Both the position numbers and the translations under genes were made by a program. The notes under the pieces are model-generated. The model had not been told where the DNA came from. It made no database searches and worked only from the letters and a program-made list of their open reading frames with translations. Shown in pieces: positions 23,221-40,904 of a DNA stretch of 64,000 bases. Position 1 is the stretch's first letter. Each line of letters begins with the position of its first letter. Source of the DNA: Gossypium raimondii (lineage: Eukaryota; Streptophyta; Magnoliopsida; Malvales; Malvaceae); NCBI RefSeq assembly GCF_025698545.1, contig NC_068569.1, positions 13,392,001 to 13,456,000 of the forward strand, written 5' to 3'.

Positions 23221-25036
23221 ATGGATTTTAGCCATTTAAATCGTGGGCAGATGACTCTGATGGGATCTGCGTTTTGTGTGGTGCTTTCGTTGCATTTCAC
23301 ACTGCAGCTTGTGTCACAGCATCTTTTTTACTGGAAAAACCCCAAGGAGCAGAAAGCTATACTTATTATTATTCTTATGGCTCCTATATATGCTGCTGTC
23401 TCCTTTGTGGGTTTATCGGATATTAGAGGAAGCAAAGCCTTCTTCATGTTTCTGGAATCTGTCAAGGAATGTTACGAGGCTTTTGTGAGTGCCCCTTTTG
23501 CTCAATCTTTGGATTTGGCTTTGGCTCTGCTGCATTCGTTTTTTTTTTTTTTGTTAAAATTATGATTATTCACTGCTGCTTTTTGATGTTATTGGTTCTA
23601 GGTGATCGCTAAGTTCATGGCTTTGATGTATAGTTACTTGAATATATCTATTAGCAAAAATATTGTACCTGATGAAATTAAAGGTAGAGAGATTCACCAT
23701 TCATTTCCTATGACCCTTTTTCAGGTATGCTACTTTAAATTAATATATATCACTTAAATAAGTTAGAAGTTACACTCTTAATCAGATCTCTTGACACATT
23801 GCTGTTGCTCAAACTACAGCCTCGAACAGTTAGGCTGAACCACCATACACTAAAGCTTCTCAAGTATTGGACATGGCAATTCGTTGTCATCCGCCCAGTG
23901 TGTTCTGTCTTGATGATAACCCTGCAACTTCTTCAGTTTTATCCATCTTGGTTGAGCTGGACATTCACAATCATCCTCAATGTGTCTGTTTCATTAGCGT
24001 TATACTCTTTGGTAGCCTTTTACCATGTCTTTGCCAAAGAGTTGGAACCTCATAAGCCACTTGCGAAGTTCTTGTGCATCAAGGGAATTGTTTTCTTCTG
24101 CTTTTGGCAGGTAAATAAAACTTCTTTTTTCTTTAGTCCTTTTTTGGAGGGCTCATTAGTTTTTACACTCATTAGAAGCATGAAGAATAGACATTTGTTT
24201 TCTCTAAACCCTAATGATAAACAGTGAAGGTCCACAGTAAAACTAACCAAGCCTTATTTCATAGGCTCTTAACTCATGTGAAGGTTGGCTAACAGATACT
24301 CACGTTCATAACTTGTAACTAGAAAATCATTGTGCCCCCTTCAAGGGAAATATTGCTCTCTTTGGATATGAGGAGATGTTTTATGATTGAACCTAATCTT
24401 AGTTAATTCAGCATACAATCAAATGCTTGTACTTCAATCAGGTTGGATCTCAATAATAGTAAATTATAGCTTATCTGATGATTATTCAAACTTAACAAAT
24501 CATATAATTTCATCTGAATTTTCAGCCCTCCGCTGCCTGGTTATCTTTTGTTTCTTCCTTCTAAGAAGTTTGCTGGGTTACTGTTTCAGAGTGGAACTTT
24601 CTGCTCTGAGCACTATGAAATTTTCAATGATTTTTTCTGTGGTTAATGCATGGAGGTTTAGACTGTTTTGGTGTATTAGATATGAATGTGTTGCAAGTTG
24701 CGGCTCACATCCTCCAGTACTACCAACTTTATGCTTTCTTGTCCTTGTTTTGTCAGTGGTTTGTTGTTGAACCATATAATATTTTGTTCTTATCTTGTGT
24801 TAATGACATCAATTGACCGCGTGCAGGGAGTGGTGCTTGACATACTTGTTGCTGTGGGCATCATTCGAGCAAATCATTTCTGGTTGGATGTGGAGCACCT
24901 TGAGGAAGCTCTTCAGAACGTATTGGTGTGTCTAGAGATGGTTGTATTCGCTGTTCTCCAGCAGTATGCATACCATGTTTATCCGTATAGTGGAGAAACT
25001 GAAGCTAAGTTGAAGCTAGGCAAGAAACTTGAATGA
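23221..25036 (+). CDS. LAZ1 homologue, DUF300 / TMEM184 membrane protein
   Basis: Multi-pass membrane protein of the Ost-alpha/TMEM184C-like DUF300 family. In Arabidopsis LAZ1 and its homologues act at the vacuolar membrane in brassinosteroid signalling and cell-death control. Coding exons: 23221-23484, 23602-23724, 23820-24110, 24827-25036 (888 nt, 295 aa). Family marks in order: an N-terminal hydrophobic segment (LMGSAFCVVLSLHFTLQLV), NPKEQKAILIIILMAPIYA, YEAFVIAKFMALMYSYL, the PRTVRLNHHTLKLLKYWTWQ block with FVVIRPVCS, KPLAKFLCIKGIVFFCFWQ, and a C-terminal LEEALQNVLVCLEMV. About seven membrane spans are expected. A non-coding first exon ending at 23046 and an acceptor before 23182 make a leader intron likely. 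It ends in KLGKKLE without the long cytosolic tail of other LAZ1 types, matching the short form. From memory, At4g21570 is its syntenic counterpart. Intron 3 (716 bases) is the largest. Confidence 0.93.
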
Positions 25037-26035
25037 TTTTGGGATTCCCGAGCTCTAATTTAGAAAAGAGAAATACCTGTTTCTGTGGGATTTGAACATA
25101 ATTTTTATGAATGCTTGTGATCTGTTTTGTAATTGCCTTCGCATATCAAACATAAAATTTATTTATTTATGCGTAAGAACGACATTTACGCGATACTAAA
25201 CTACATAGAGAAGATTCAATACTTTGCAATATATATTGAACTTATAAACAAATCTGATGAACTAAAGAATCCTAATTAACTGAAAATGCAGGTGACTTAA
25301 ACATGATATCTTATGGATAAGTGCCTTCGAATATGGATAAACTAGCAGCTAGAATTGGAGTTGATTCCATGTTGGATTACCTTTTTCGAAACCATTGATT
25401 ACCCCATAATCACATTGACATTCTAAAACAGAATTTATTCCATCTATTGTAATCAGAAATTTAAGACATGATAATTTCAAAGGATCAAATTTAAAGGATA
25501 AGAGGATCGAGTTTGGATGGGCGATTGGGTGCGATGTAGTGCGTTTAGCTTACTTTTTGTACAGTATTTAATCTCACTGCGACCGTAATTTTTACACTAA
25601 TCGTAATTAAATGTACCACCCATCACATGGGCAATCCAAAGCAAGAAGGAATCCAAAGCAAGAAGGCAAACGTGGCATGCTATGGAAGTAAGTTCTAAAA
25701 TAATAGGGCCAGCAAAAGCAGGATCCCCACTTTGACAATTGTGCGTACACACGCCAGCCTCCAACCAAAGGTAACCATCCAATTTGTAAAAGAGAGAAAG
25801 AAAGTCGAGCCAAACAAGAAAGCAAGAACCAAAGAGACACCCACTTTGCCATTTTTAATTTACTTTCTGATTCTCTTTTCTCCTTCTCCCTTGTTTCTTT
25901 CTTTGTTTCATATTTGGGTTTTCCTCTGATTTTTTGGGACAAAAAAGATAAAGCTTTTTGCCCAGAAAGAGAGAAAAAAAAAGAGAGTGAGGATGCTATC
26001 TTTTCGAGCAAAGGAAGAGATAGTTTGGAGTCATC
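25037..26035. other. Intergenic DNA upstream of the ArfGAP locus
   Basis: 3' flank of the LAZ1 homologue, then the presumed promoter and leader of the ArfGAP locus. A 17-base motif, ATCCAAAGCAAGAAGGA, is duplicated in tandem at about 25634-25667. The AGAGAAAG-rich leader lies at 25960-26020. No gene is seen. Confidence 0.5.
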
Positions 26036-30118
<4,083 letters not shown>

Positions 30119-32530
30119 CTCATTGGCAGAAACCATGAGTCAACAGAGTGATTTCCATTGCATTACTCATAAAAATACCAAAAAAGAAAAAAAAGTAGAT
30201 ACATTCTTAAAAGAAAATGAAATTGCATTCCCTTTTTAGATTTGTAAATCCATTTCTTCATATTGAAAATGATTCAATCATTTTAGATTTATTGGACACT
30301 GATTTCATCTCCACATAATAACAAGTTCTATCTTATTTTCTATAACATGGTGAATGCATGTTTTTTCTGGGTTTCATTCTCTCTTCTCAAACGTTATAAT
30401 ACAATGTGTTCGTACATATACGCGTATGTATATATAGTTATAGTATTGGTATAAAACTAAAGTTACAAAACAGGCATATATTTCAAAGTAGTACATCGGT
30501 TACTTGTTAGGCTAACTTTTGCCATAAGTTTGACTAGATTTAGCAGACGAATCAATTAAAATCGGTTGTAATTTTTGTCAATGATGGTTCAATAAACCTA
30601 AATCCTTTCATATCCTAACTATTTAGAAGTTGCACGCAAAGAATAAAATAAAATATGGATATAGCCACCAACCTAGACACGACGCAAAAGCGGATTAGTT
30701 ACTAAGCTTAATTTTCAATGACAATATCCATTTAGGCAACCTAACATGAACATTAAAATCACAGTTCCATATAGTAAGAACCGCATTAAGAAGCAAGACT
30801 GTTGATATACTTCCAATATGGAAACTGTGTATAGGTTTCTACAAGTTTAGAAATGTTTGTAAAGACAAAACATGTTAGGGAAAATTGAGGATTCTAAGTC
30901 AATAAATACTTGAGTAAACACACATATAAAGACATAGTTGATGTTGGATGCTTGGATAAATATGAGACCATCAAATGTTTTTTAACATAGAATAGTCGAA
31001 CTTGATGAGGTATAAAGGTGAGTCCAGAACAAACAACCTCGGACATTTTCCAATGAAGGAATGAAACCTGTCATCCATCCAACAAAAGGACGGCACCAGA
31101 ACAGTAAATAGACTTGAAAGAGTGCGTCATCTTTTCTTTAGTCTTGACCAGTTAATTCAAGTTGCACTTAAACAAAACATTCTACGGTTAAGTTAAATAC
31201 TGGCTCTACTTCGACCCAACCAATCAGGAAATTTCCAACTTGTTTGACTTATGCAAATCTCACCACCGCCCACATTTTTCAACCGTTAAAACGGTTATCC
31301 AGAATTACAGATAAAAAGGAAACCTTATCATTTAAAGCTGTAAAACATTTCCAGGATGTTTCGGCGATTTAGGGTTCAGACAAACCCTACGTCTCAATCT
31401 GGGTTTCTGTTTCGTTTCCAGTCAAATCCATTGCACTTTTTTTTTTTGGACCAAAACTAAACAAGATAGCGTGAAACAACTCCTCAAGCAATCACAAGAC
31501 AGAACGGTGGTTAGCTTAAATGAGAAAGGTTAAGGTTAACTTCCGATATTAGTTTATGGACATTGTGGGACATATATATTTATTTCGTAATATTATAAAT
31601 ATCCATAATATTATCTTGTTATCACCAACCCAACCATGGACAATTTAATATGCTTACTTTTGAGACTTTAATTTTCATTATTTTACCTAGAATGATGTTT
31701 CCAGAGTAGTTTTTTTTTTTGGGGTGGGGGGGGGTTGAATTAATAAGCAAAGAAAATAAAGTAACATCTGTCATCACTAACATTAATAGAGTACTGATTT
31801 GCTTCCCCTCATATTAGAGGTATAATTAGTTGGAGAAATATCATAATAACTAATAAGTGAAGTAAAAAAAAAAAAGCCTCGGAATCTGAGCATATAATAA
31901 CAAAAGCATCCCTCCAAAGTGAACAAAGACATAGAGCAATGTTCATAAACCATATAGATCATGCCACGATCTCCTTCTGCTCTTTTAACAAATGGGTAAT
32001 CAATCAAATTTGGTACCTAAATATATTAATCTACATATAAATATTGATACCAAAATAAGGGAATTTATGGTAACTATTCTCTCTTGTTCTTTTATTTAAA
32101 AAAAAAACCGTAACTACTACCATAATTTGTGATGCATATGCATACCACATGTGCAGCATACTTGTTTATTATCCACAATCATACATAGTCAAAATAATCT
32201 TTCTTTAGTGACGTCGTCAATAATTTTCTAATTCAAATATCCATAAGCAATTTTTTAAGTAAAATTTTAAAATGCAACTTCCATGCACTTTCTTCGTCTT
32301 CTTCTATCTCTAGACTTTGATTGATGGACTAAGCTCTATCTTCGACTTGTCGTCTTAATCCTAAAACTTTTTGAATGCAAGTTGGATCGACATTTTTGTC
32401 CCCTTCTCCGACACACCTTTTACCCGATCGAAAGCAATCGTTTTTTCTGTCTTCATTTTTACTCGCTTAGCAACAACATTAATCCAAAATATATATGTTA
32501 TTATATGTTCCCTATAAGTATTTAATTTTA
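30119..32530. other. Gene-poor intergenic DNA
   Basis: No supported gene. A homopolymer junction (T run followed by a G-rich tract) lies at 31710-31735. A short plus-strand stretch at about 31359-31440 begins ATGTTTCGGCGATTTAGGG and resembles the 5' end of a gene, but it is not followed by further exons that I can see. Confidence 0.45.
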
Positions 32531-33114
32531 GGGTAAACTATTAAATTAGTCTCTCTTTTTTTCAGATTACATTTTAGTCACTTATGTTTGAAATTTTACG
32601 TTTTAGTCACTTACGTTAACGTGTTGTAACATTTTAATCACTGAGCAGTTAATTACCGTTAACAGTGTAACAGTAGGCTGATGTGGCATGTTAAATAATC
32701 ATTTTAAACAAAAATTTTAGGTTAAATTATACAATTAGTCTCTATTTTTTTATTTTGAGCAAATTTTTTTCTTTTATATTCTTTTAACTTTCCTTTTTTT
32801 CTTTATTTTTCATTCTCTTTTGCTTCTCCCTCTATTTTCTTCCCTTCTCTATTTCTTGTAACGCAAAATAAAAAATTAAATTGCTCAAAATGAAAAAAAT
32901 AGGGACCGATTGTATAATTTAACCTAAAATTTTCGTTTAAAATGATGATTTAACGTGTCACGTTAACTTATTGTTACACCGTTAATAGCAATTAACGTTT
33001 AGTGACTAAAATATTACAACACGATAATGTAAGTGAATAAACATAACATTTCAAACATAAATGACTAAAATGTAAATCAAAGGAAACAAAAGTGACTATT
33101 TTGATAGTTTACCC
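32531..33114. mobile_element. 584-bp foldback MITE with arms of about 230 bp
   Basis: The left arm (32531 to about 32762) begins GGGTAAACTATTAAATTAGT. The right arm (about 32879-33114) is its reverse complement, ending AAAAGTGACTATTTTGATAG then TTTACCC. The arms match along most of their length, including GGTTAAATTATACAATTAGT against its inverted partner. The loop is about 115 bases and pyrimidine-rich. There is no coding capacity. The flanks TTAATTTTA and ATAAATTTA agree at seven of nine positions, weak evidence for a 9-bp target duplication and a Mutator-like origin. Transcripts would fold into a long hairpin. Confidence 0.82.
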
Positions 33115-36100
33115 ATAAATTTATATATTGAACACATTTTAAAAAATAATTATTACATTTATGTTTAGTGATTTTAAAAAATAACTTTTTATTATTAATG
33201 ATATATATAAGTCATAATATGATTTATGCGCGAGGTATAAATTACTACATTAACAATGCATCAAGTCCAAATTTACTACTTACATCCGAAAAAGACCAAA
33301 GATTTTTCCATGTACTTATCTCTAAAGTGCAAATTGCATGCAAATAGATGGCAGGAGACACGTACGGCCAAAAGGCAAAGGGCAGCCTTCTCAAGTCTCA
33401 ACTACTCTAATCTCTTAATTATTAACACCTTGACTTAAATAACGCGTGGGGCAAGAATTACTTTTAACTATTTTATTAATTTAATTTAATTAAAATAATC
33501 TTAATTATTAGTATTATTATTTTTATAGTAATTAGAAGGATATGAATTAAAGTGATTAGGAAAAATGAATGGATAAATGTAAATAAGCATGGTATAAAAA
33601 AATTTTTAATTAACGCGTTAGTAGTCATGTAGTGATATTTGCACGTGAAAGAGTAATTTACGTGGGGCCACATGCAATCTCGCCCGTAAAAATTCAACAA
33701 AGAAAAATTACGCAATTAAATACGATTTTCTTCGTTGACTTTCAAAATTCTGGACCAATGAGACTTGTCCACCTAGATCGTTATAGTAGAAAAATCAAAA
33801 GAAAATGGGATATCTAAGGTTGTACTTTTGTGATCTGCCCTTTAATATTTGAAATCCATCACGTATTATGCATATTCGTCGAGTTTGATGCATAAAAATT
33901 CATATAATATAAAACTAATGATACATGTAAAATGGTTTAAATACATGAGTTGGGGGATTCTTCTCTTACTATAATTTAAGATTCAAGAATAATGGTTGTT
34001 TAATTATTTTAAATTAGAAAAAGATCGAATACTAGAAACTTTTAAAATGATACGATTCTCATAATATATACATACACCGTCGAATCATTACATTCATGCA
34101 TTTTGCATAAAAGGGTGTCTTGTAGCCAACAAACAAAATTATGGATAAAACGTCATGAAAAATGAAATAATTAAACAAATTAATTTAATATATATATTAT
34201 GGTGTTGAAAGCTACCTACTGAACCAAGTGTTTTAAAGCTCCCATCGACCAAACCCGCAGGTGGCATCACGTTTCAATTCTATGTTTCCTACTTATGTTA
34301 TTGATCATAATGTACAATTATGTATGGTGTCTAATGCTGCCTTCATACACAGTTTCGACCATATTATAAATTATTCGTCCATAAAATATATAGATCAAGA
34401 GTCTTCCTTAATTTCAATTACTTCATTTGGATGCATGCTAAGAATTGTTTCCATCATATCATAATTACGTTTTAATGTCAAATCTAACATTAAAATTATA
34501 TTGCCACGACAAAGCACATACATTTATTATCATTCGTCAATTATTAATTTATTGCTGAAGAGAGAAAACATAAATTATGTAAGGTGAAAAATGATGGTTC
34601 GAGTGAGTGGAAAATAATATTTATATATACTTCATCATAGTTCTATATCCATATGAGTGGAGTCCAGTGAGACACTTGCTCGAAACTTTTGTACTTATTG
34701 AGATTCGTCTTATTTGATTCGTAAATTTTTATTATTGTTCGCTAAATACTGAAAAAAAAAACTATTTTCACAAAATATTATACTTTTTTATTAATGTTTT
34801 TAATTATTAAATAAATAAATCCGACCTGATCAGATAAACCTAAACTAAACAAACTTTGTGCGACACTTGGACATAGCCTGTTTTTAAAAAATACTTGGAA
34901 ATGTTTAGTCATGTCTCTATCTTATCCCATAAAGATGCGAAAGATTCACGAACTTGTATTATTGTTCTCCCCCACCCTAAAAGCATCGGTGGCTCGGACC
35001 AAGTATGTGCAATTTTGATCTTTCATATAGTATAGCTTAATTTATATATATTTTTTCATGTTATATAAAATAAATTAATTTGAATTCTAAAAAAAGCTAT
35101 TAATAATTTAGTGTGAAATAAATTATGAAGACGGCAGTTGCAAATAAACTTTCTGCATACTTTTTCATTACACTTTTTTGTTTTACATATTTTGGTTGTC
35201 AAAGTCTAGACTTTTTACTGTTAAAAACAGTATTTTATTTTGGCACTATTATTCTATGTGAATTAAATAAAGGATATTTACTAATAAGAAATAAAAGAGA
35301 AAGATAATAGCATGATGGGTTATTATATGTTTTGGGGTCCAATACAGTTCATATAAGCTTTAGGATCCAAACCCTTTTAATAACTGGAAATTGATAGGAC
35401 ATAATAGCCATTAGCCATTAGCCATTTAATTACTTTCGAACTTTTTCAGAAAAAATAAAATAAAAACTGCTGCTTTTTACATAAAAATCATCACTTGTTT
35501 CATTGGTGCAAAATTTATTTTTAATTTAACTTATTATTTAATAGTAACATTTTATAATAAATAAATAAAATGAATTAATTCGAATTGAATTTGAATGAAG
35601 ATGTTGGTCAGTGCCAGTGATGCACCCACCAAGTTGTCAGGGCGCAAACCCAAAGGTTGAACCACTCCGTCCTCCGCACCCACTGAATCAACGCTTCGGG
35701 AGCTCGCAACAAACTTGTGTAACGGTCAATAATATGACCGTTGCGTTGGAAATATGCTTCTATTCCCATTTAAATAACGCTAAAAGAAAAAGTTCCTAAA
35801 CTGCATTTTTGTAATTTCCTAATTCCAGAAAGAAATTTAATTTATATATTTTTTAAAACACAAAATAAAAATTAATTTATAAGATTATTTTCTTGGAAAA
35901 AAAATATTACATATATTTTTAAATAATATTTTTAAAATATGTATTTAATATTAAACTTCTTGAAACCTCTGTCTCCATTATTACTTGTTTGGCCCTACAC
36001 TTTTAATTAATTAGCTCCCATAAAGAGAATCAAATTGTTGAGGAAATGGTAATCTTCTTGAAAGTTGAAACCTCTGCCTCTGTAATCCGTACTAAAATTT

Positions 36101-37975
36101 TGTCTAAAAAGGAAAGGAAATATTTCATATTAATCAAATAAATACTATAAAAATTAAAAGTCTTAAAATAAATGGAATTGTTGAGGGAATCCCTTCTTTT
36201 ATAGAAAGTTAAATATTGTTTTCAGGGTATTTATATTTGATTTTAACTTCAAGATTTTAACTTTCGATTCTGAAGAGAACCCAAAGAGGTTCATAAAATT
36301 TATCGGAAGCGTCTAGGGTTTACAATAGAAATGTTTTATCATTTTGGCCTTGATGGAGTTCCAACCAAGCACTTAAAAGGGTCTTAAAGAGTAAGAGCAC
36401 TACCACTTGGTGGACACCAATTGCAATAAATTCCATGAATCACTTTGAACTCTTCTCAAAGTTGAGAGATAAAACATCAAGACTAAAACCAAATATAGAT
36501 ATTTCAAAAATAATACCCAACTGTTTAAGATCGAATTGAATGCTCAAAAACAATATTTTAAAAACTTCTCGTAATAAAAAATTCTATTCCTGAATAAAGA
36601 TAAACTCTTTTTAGTTAAGGGAAAATAACATAAATTTGTAAAATTATTTGAGAAAAAGGACATGATTGATTGAAAACATAACTTAAATTGTCCGAAAACA
36701 TTATTATGATGGCAAAGTTCGGGATGCATCAACTGTTTTCTTGTCGACTTACACAGAAACAAAGAAAGCTTCATTTTAACCTTATCACCTCATCTTTTAA
36801 CAATTTCAAAAAAAAAAAAAAAAAACTTTTTTATCTAAGGATACAAGTAGAACCCGAATTATTACAAATAAAATTATACATTACAAACACAACTCCAATA
36901 TAACTTATATCGGATCAGAATAATGCACATATCAATTACAATATTTAATAAAAAAGTTTATTATAATTAGCTTTCACATAATTGTCGAATCTGCTTTCTT
37001 AGTCGGTCTAGTTAAATTCGAGAACTCAAACTTACTATTAATTTAATGTTAAAAATAAAAAATGTTTTATCAATATTTATATATTTTATCAATTTAAATA
37101 AAATATTTCAATCAAATAACAGTAAATTTGATCAATCAACTCAAGATTAATTTCTCTTCTTTAATTTCAATCAAATCAAGTAGTTCAACTCTTAAACAAA
37201 TTTATTAAAGAGTTTTCATTGCATTATCAAAAAATGAACTTTAAAAAATATTTTATTAAAGTCTTATATTATATATAAAAGTTTTGATTAAATCGATGTG
37301 ATTCATAATCGGACTTTAACTCAGTTAAATGATTATTATTTTAATAAAGGAATAAATATTAATTTAAGGATATATTTTTAGTCTTTATGAAACAAGTTGA
37401 ATCTAAAACGTCAAGACAAATAAATTAATATTTAGTGTCTAGTAAAATTTTAATAAATATATTACATAATTATTTTCACACACATACTAAATATATCATA
37501 ATCTAGTAAAATTTTATTATGATTAAAAATAATATTATATTTAAAAACAATAATATAAAAATAAATGAGTAATTTTCAGTTAAAGTTTAAATAAAAATTG
37601 TTTTATAAAACAAAAAGTAAGAAACCTTAAATTTAATTTAGGACTATAATTTTGATTTAATTTTTATAATTAGTTTTTTTGGTGAAAATTTTTATAAGTA
37701 CTTGGCCCTATTAATATTAAGGAAAAAACGAATCTCAACCGTAAAACTCTATTCCCACTTAAATCAAGGGTCAAGATCAATTATAAACACTAAAAAGTAT
37801 CCCCACTCTTCTCGTCTATATATTTTCCTTCACCTCACTCATCACTCTGACCAAACCACGCTAACCCAAAACACAAGAAAAAGAAAGAAAGAAAGAAAAA
37901 AAGGGAATACCCCTTACCTTCATAGAGAGAACAAAAGAAACAAAGCAAGGTATTTTTTTTTCTTCACCTGTAAAA
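33115..37975. other. Gene-poor, AT-rich intergenic DNA
   Basis: No supported gene. A GC-richer island lies at about 35600-35740. Its plus-strand frame (HPPSCQGANPKVEPLRPPHP) has no recognisable family and no flanking exons. The last 250 bases before 37976 include a TATATA motif at about 37818 and an A/G-rich leader that fit the promoter of the following gene. Confidence 0.5.
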
Positions 37976-39267
37976 ATGGCGTCGGCGAGTACTTGGATAT
38001 TGTCGCTAAAGTTACTTTTAATTTCTACCGGTATGTTGGGTATAGCTTTAGGACTTAAAATCTCTGTTCCATTGGTTTTGGAATTCTCTGTTTCTCAAGC
38101 TCCGTTATGGTGGAGTGGTTTCCGTTCTTGGCTCAAGCCTCCATATCTTTACGTCTTCATCAACGGAATCATCATCACAATAGCAGCATCGTCGCGGTTT
38201 AACCAAAACAACGGCGAGAAAGATCAGACGGAGCAGATGCAACCGCGGCCGAAGATCTCGGAGGATCAACAACCAATTGTGGAGTATGATACAAAGAGCG
38301 GGTGGGACTCCGATGCAGTGGAATCCAGTGATTTCGTGTACGAGGAAAATCAGAGAGGAGAAGAGGTGGCAACCAGGGTTTCCGAGGAGGAGAGCAATGT
38401 GGCGGTTGAAGATGACAGAGATGGAAACGAGTTTGTTATCTCTAAGTCGGAGTGGATTCCTCCAAGTAGAACGGATTCTTCGGAGATTCTGTTGGATGCT
38501 CTGCTTATACAGGAGAAACCTGCTCCTTCTTCTAGATTCGGTCACCGGAAACTTGTTAAAGTCAATCCCGAAGGTATATAACTCTATATTATTCGGCCTC
38601 TGTATCGAATCTCTTTAACAAAATATTATCTTTTTTTTTAAATGTAACGGTTACTCGGTTATATTTTTTTTGTCGATATCTAAAATGTCGAATTTCAAAA
38701 AATAAAAATCTTTATCGGTGGAAGCTCCTCTCTGGCGGCGTTTCGGTTCTTTTATCCTCGTGTTCCGTGTTCAGCAATGGCGTCTAGCTGACGCGCCGCT
38801 GGAGAAAGTCGAAAATAATCCCTTTTTTTTGTGTGTGTGTAATTAACTAATCCAGTGCAGCTAATGCAGGTGGGCGAGCGTTGAAAGTGGCGAAGCCAAA
38901 ACGGCATGAGACGCTGGAAAACACTTGGAAGATGATAACGGAGGGGAAATCAATGCCGTTGTCCAGACACTTGAAGAAGTCGGACACGTGGGAGAATCAC
39001 GGCCGTGATATCAACGTGGAGGCATTGACCAGCTCCCCTCTGATGAAGAAATCGGAAACGTTCAGAGACCGGACCAATTACCAGCTGCCACCCGAACAAG
39101 TAAGCTCTTTCCCGGCTTCAGGAAAGCTGAGAAAAGAACCGTCGCTGAGTCAGGACGAGTTGAATCGTCGAGTGGAAGCTTTTATAAAGAAGTTTAATGA
39201 CGAGATGAGGTTACAGAGACAAGAATCACTTAATCAGTACATGGAAATGGTTAACCGTGGAAGTTAG
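37976..39267 (+). CDS. DUF4408 / DUF761 (cotton-fibre-expressed type) protein
   Basis: Plant-specific protein of unknown biochemistry. Exons 37976-38573 and 38870-39267 total 996 nt (331 aa). The N-terminus has two hydrophobic segments: LSLKLLLISTGMLGIALGL, and WLKPPYLYVFINGIIITIAA, the typical DUF4408 signature that suggests membrane anchoring. The middle is acidic and low in order, with EEESNVAVEDDRDGNEF and an ISKSEWIPPSRTDSSEILLD patch. The second exon carries basic RHETLENTWKMI, SDTWENHGRD and KKSETFRDRT repeats. The C-terminus is a DUF761 motif, LSQDELNRRVEAFIKKFND followed by EMRLQRQESL. The start is the first ATG after an A-rich leader, with good context (AAAATGGCG). The single intron is in phase 1. 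Exon 1 is richer in GC than its flanks. Relatives are often induced by stress and expressed in fibres or vessels; no specific role is assigned. Confidence 0.88.
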
Positions 39268-40904
39268 CCACTAAACACAATAGTCCAATATATTCTGCCA
39301 TAACCCTCAAGAGAAGAAAAAAATATATATTAGATTAACTTTTGGGAATATGTTTTGCTCCAATAAATTTAAAAAGGTTGGAGATTTGAAAGGAAAAAAA
39401 AATTATGCAGGGTTTTATGTTTTTGGTGGTTTGAGTGTTAATAGGAAGATTTCATAGGAATTTACTGAAGTCTTGTAAATGAAGACGGGTTTCAATGAAT
39501 GACTGCTTCTACTAAATCATCATTTTCATTGTTCAATTACTTCATTTTAAAATCGAAGCTTGTTGATGAAGATAATGAACGGTAAATGTAGTCTGTGTCT
39601 AAATAATAATGTATGAAATTCCTTTCATTTTCAATAATAAAGGAGAGCTACCACTCAAATATATGTCAATTTAATGCATCATTTATTCTGTTTATTAATT
39701 TTGTCTTAAATCACTTCAAAATTAAAGATATTTTTTTTCAAAATTGTTTATAATTTATGTATGTGATTCGGATCAAAACTTGTTTACGTTTAATACGAGT
39801 CTTCGTAGTTGGTTACCCAACCCTTACAAGTTCTAGTTTCACGTAAAAATAATAACATAGATGTAAGGTTGGCTTACAGTCTTCTCTGCCTGTCAAGTGT
39901 CAACCTATAAAGGTAATTAAGGATAGGGCCCTTGAGCTGCAAATTTCGATCCAAGCCGAGTTAGATTCATTGGGACCCATAACACATGTGATCTGTCTGC
40001 TGTGTTTCTTTTTTTTTCTTTCTTTTAATTATTAAAAAAAAAAAAACCTTTCAGCCTCAAAATAAAAACAAAATAAATTTGAACAGAGAATTGAATAGGG
40101 CTTGATTTTATTACTAGTCAATGATTTTTATGTAGGATTCTTTTGTTAATTTAGATGGTGCTGAGAGTGAGCTGAGAACAACCCAAATTTGATTGTTCAT
40201 AAACTCAATTGTATGTATAAACAACGCTTAGATATATTGATGAGATTATTAGGAAACTGTAGGAGAAAGTAGGGTAGGGAATTAGCTTATAATCATTTGA
40301 TCCATAAAACCACTTGCAATAATAGCAGTAAGCCATTAACTCATCTTTACAGGTCAAGCTTTACGGCAAAAGTATTGCTGTAACTTGAAGCTTGACACTA
40401 GTACCAAATATAAGCGACAATAATTGATACACGCACATACATATACATGATGATAGGCCCCATTTTCAGTTCAGAGAAAACGATAAAGAAATCCATTCCT
40501 AAATTCATCCACTTTGCGACATGGAGTGGAGCCGTTTGATTGATGGTCAGGTCAGGCCAGGTCGTGCAAAATGAAGCAACAATTTACCACCTTTATCATA
40601 CAAATGTCAACTTCATCTCATAATCATCAATTCTTCAATTTCACCACTTTCAGTACTTTATTACTACCTTTCGGCGTTGGTAATTGATGAGTGTGAAAAA
40701 TGACATCTTCTATCATCTGGGTGATCTATTACTTGGAAAAAGAAAATTAAGAATTCCAAAACTTGAAATGGATATGATTTTGATCCAAATATACAAAATG
40801 ATCCAATACACGGCACTCAAATTTCGCTTATAGTGTACACATTACACAGTTCATAGAATTGCCAAAGATATATGTCAATAGTACGAGTTGGATGTGTAAT
40901 ATTT
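39268..40904. other. Convergent intergenic region
   Basis: Lies between the 3' ends of the DUF4408/DUF761 gene (plus) and SYF1 (minus). It holds their 3' UTRs and AT-rich spacer. No gene is recognised. Confidence 0.55.

Noticed and set aside
24387-24770. 127-codon plus-strand frame within the LAZ1 homologue
   Set aside because: It lies wholly in intron 3, between well-phased exons at 24110 and 24827, and its product has no recognisable domain.
35611-35799. GC-richer island with a 62-codon frame
   Set aside because: No family resemblance, no flanking exons and no promoter or splice context; kept only as a note in the intergenic entry.
30119-37975. LTR retrotransposon or viral insertion in the large gene-poor block
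   Set aside because: No paired long direct repeats, primer-binding site or reverse-transcriptase, integrase or capsid-like frame was seen; the only defined element is the foldback at 32531-33114.
38105-38545. 146-codon minus-strand frame opposite the DUF4408 exon
   Set aside because: It is a mirror of the GC-richer coding exon on the other strand, whose frame shows family motifs.
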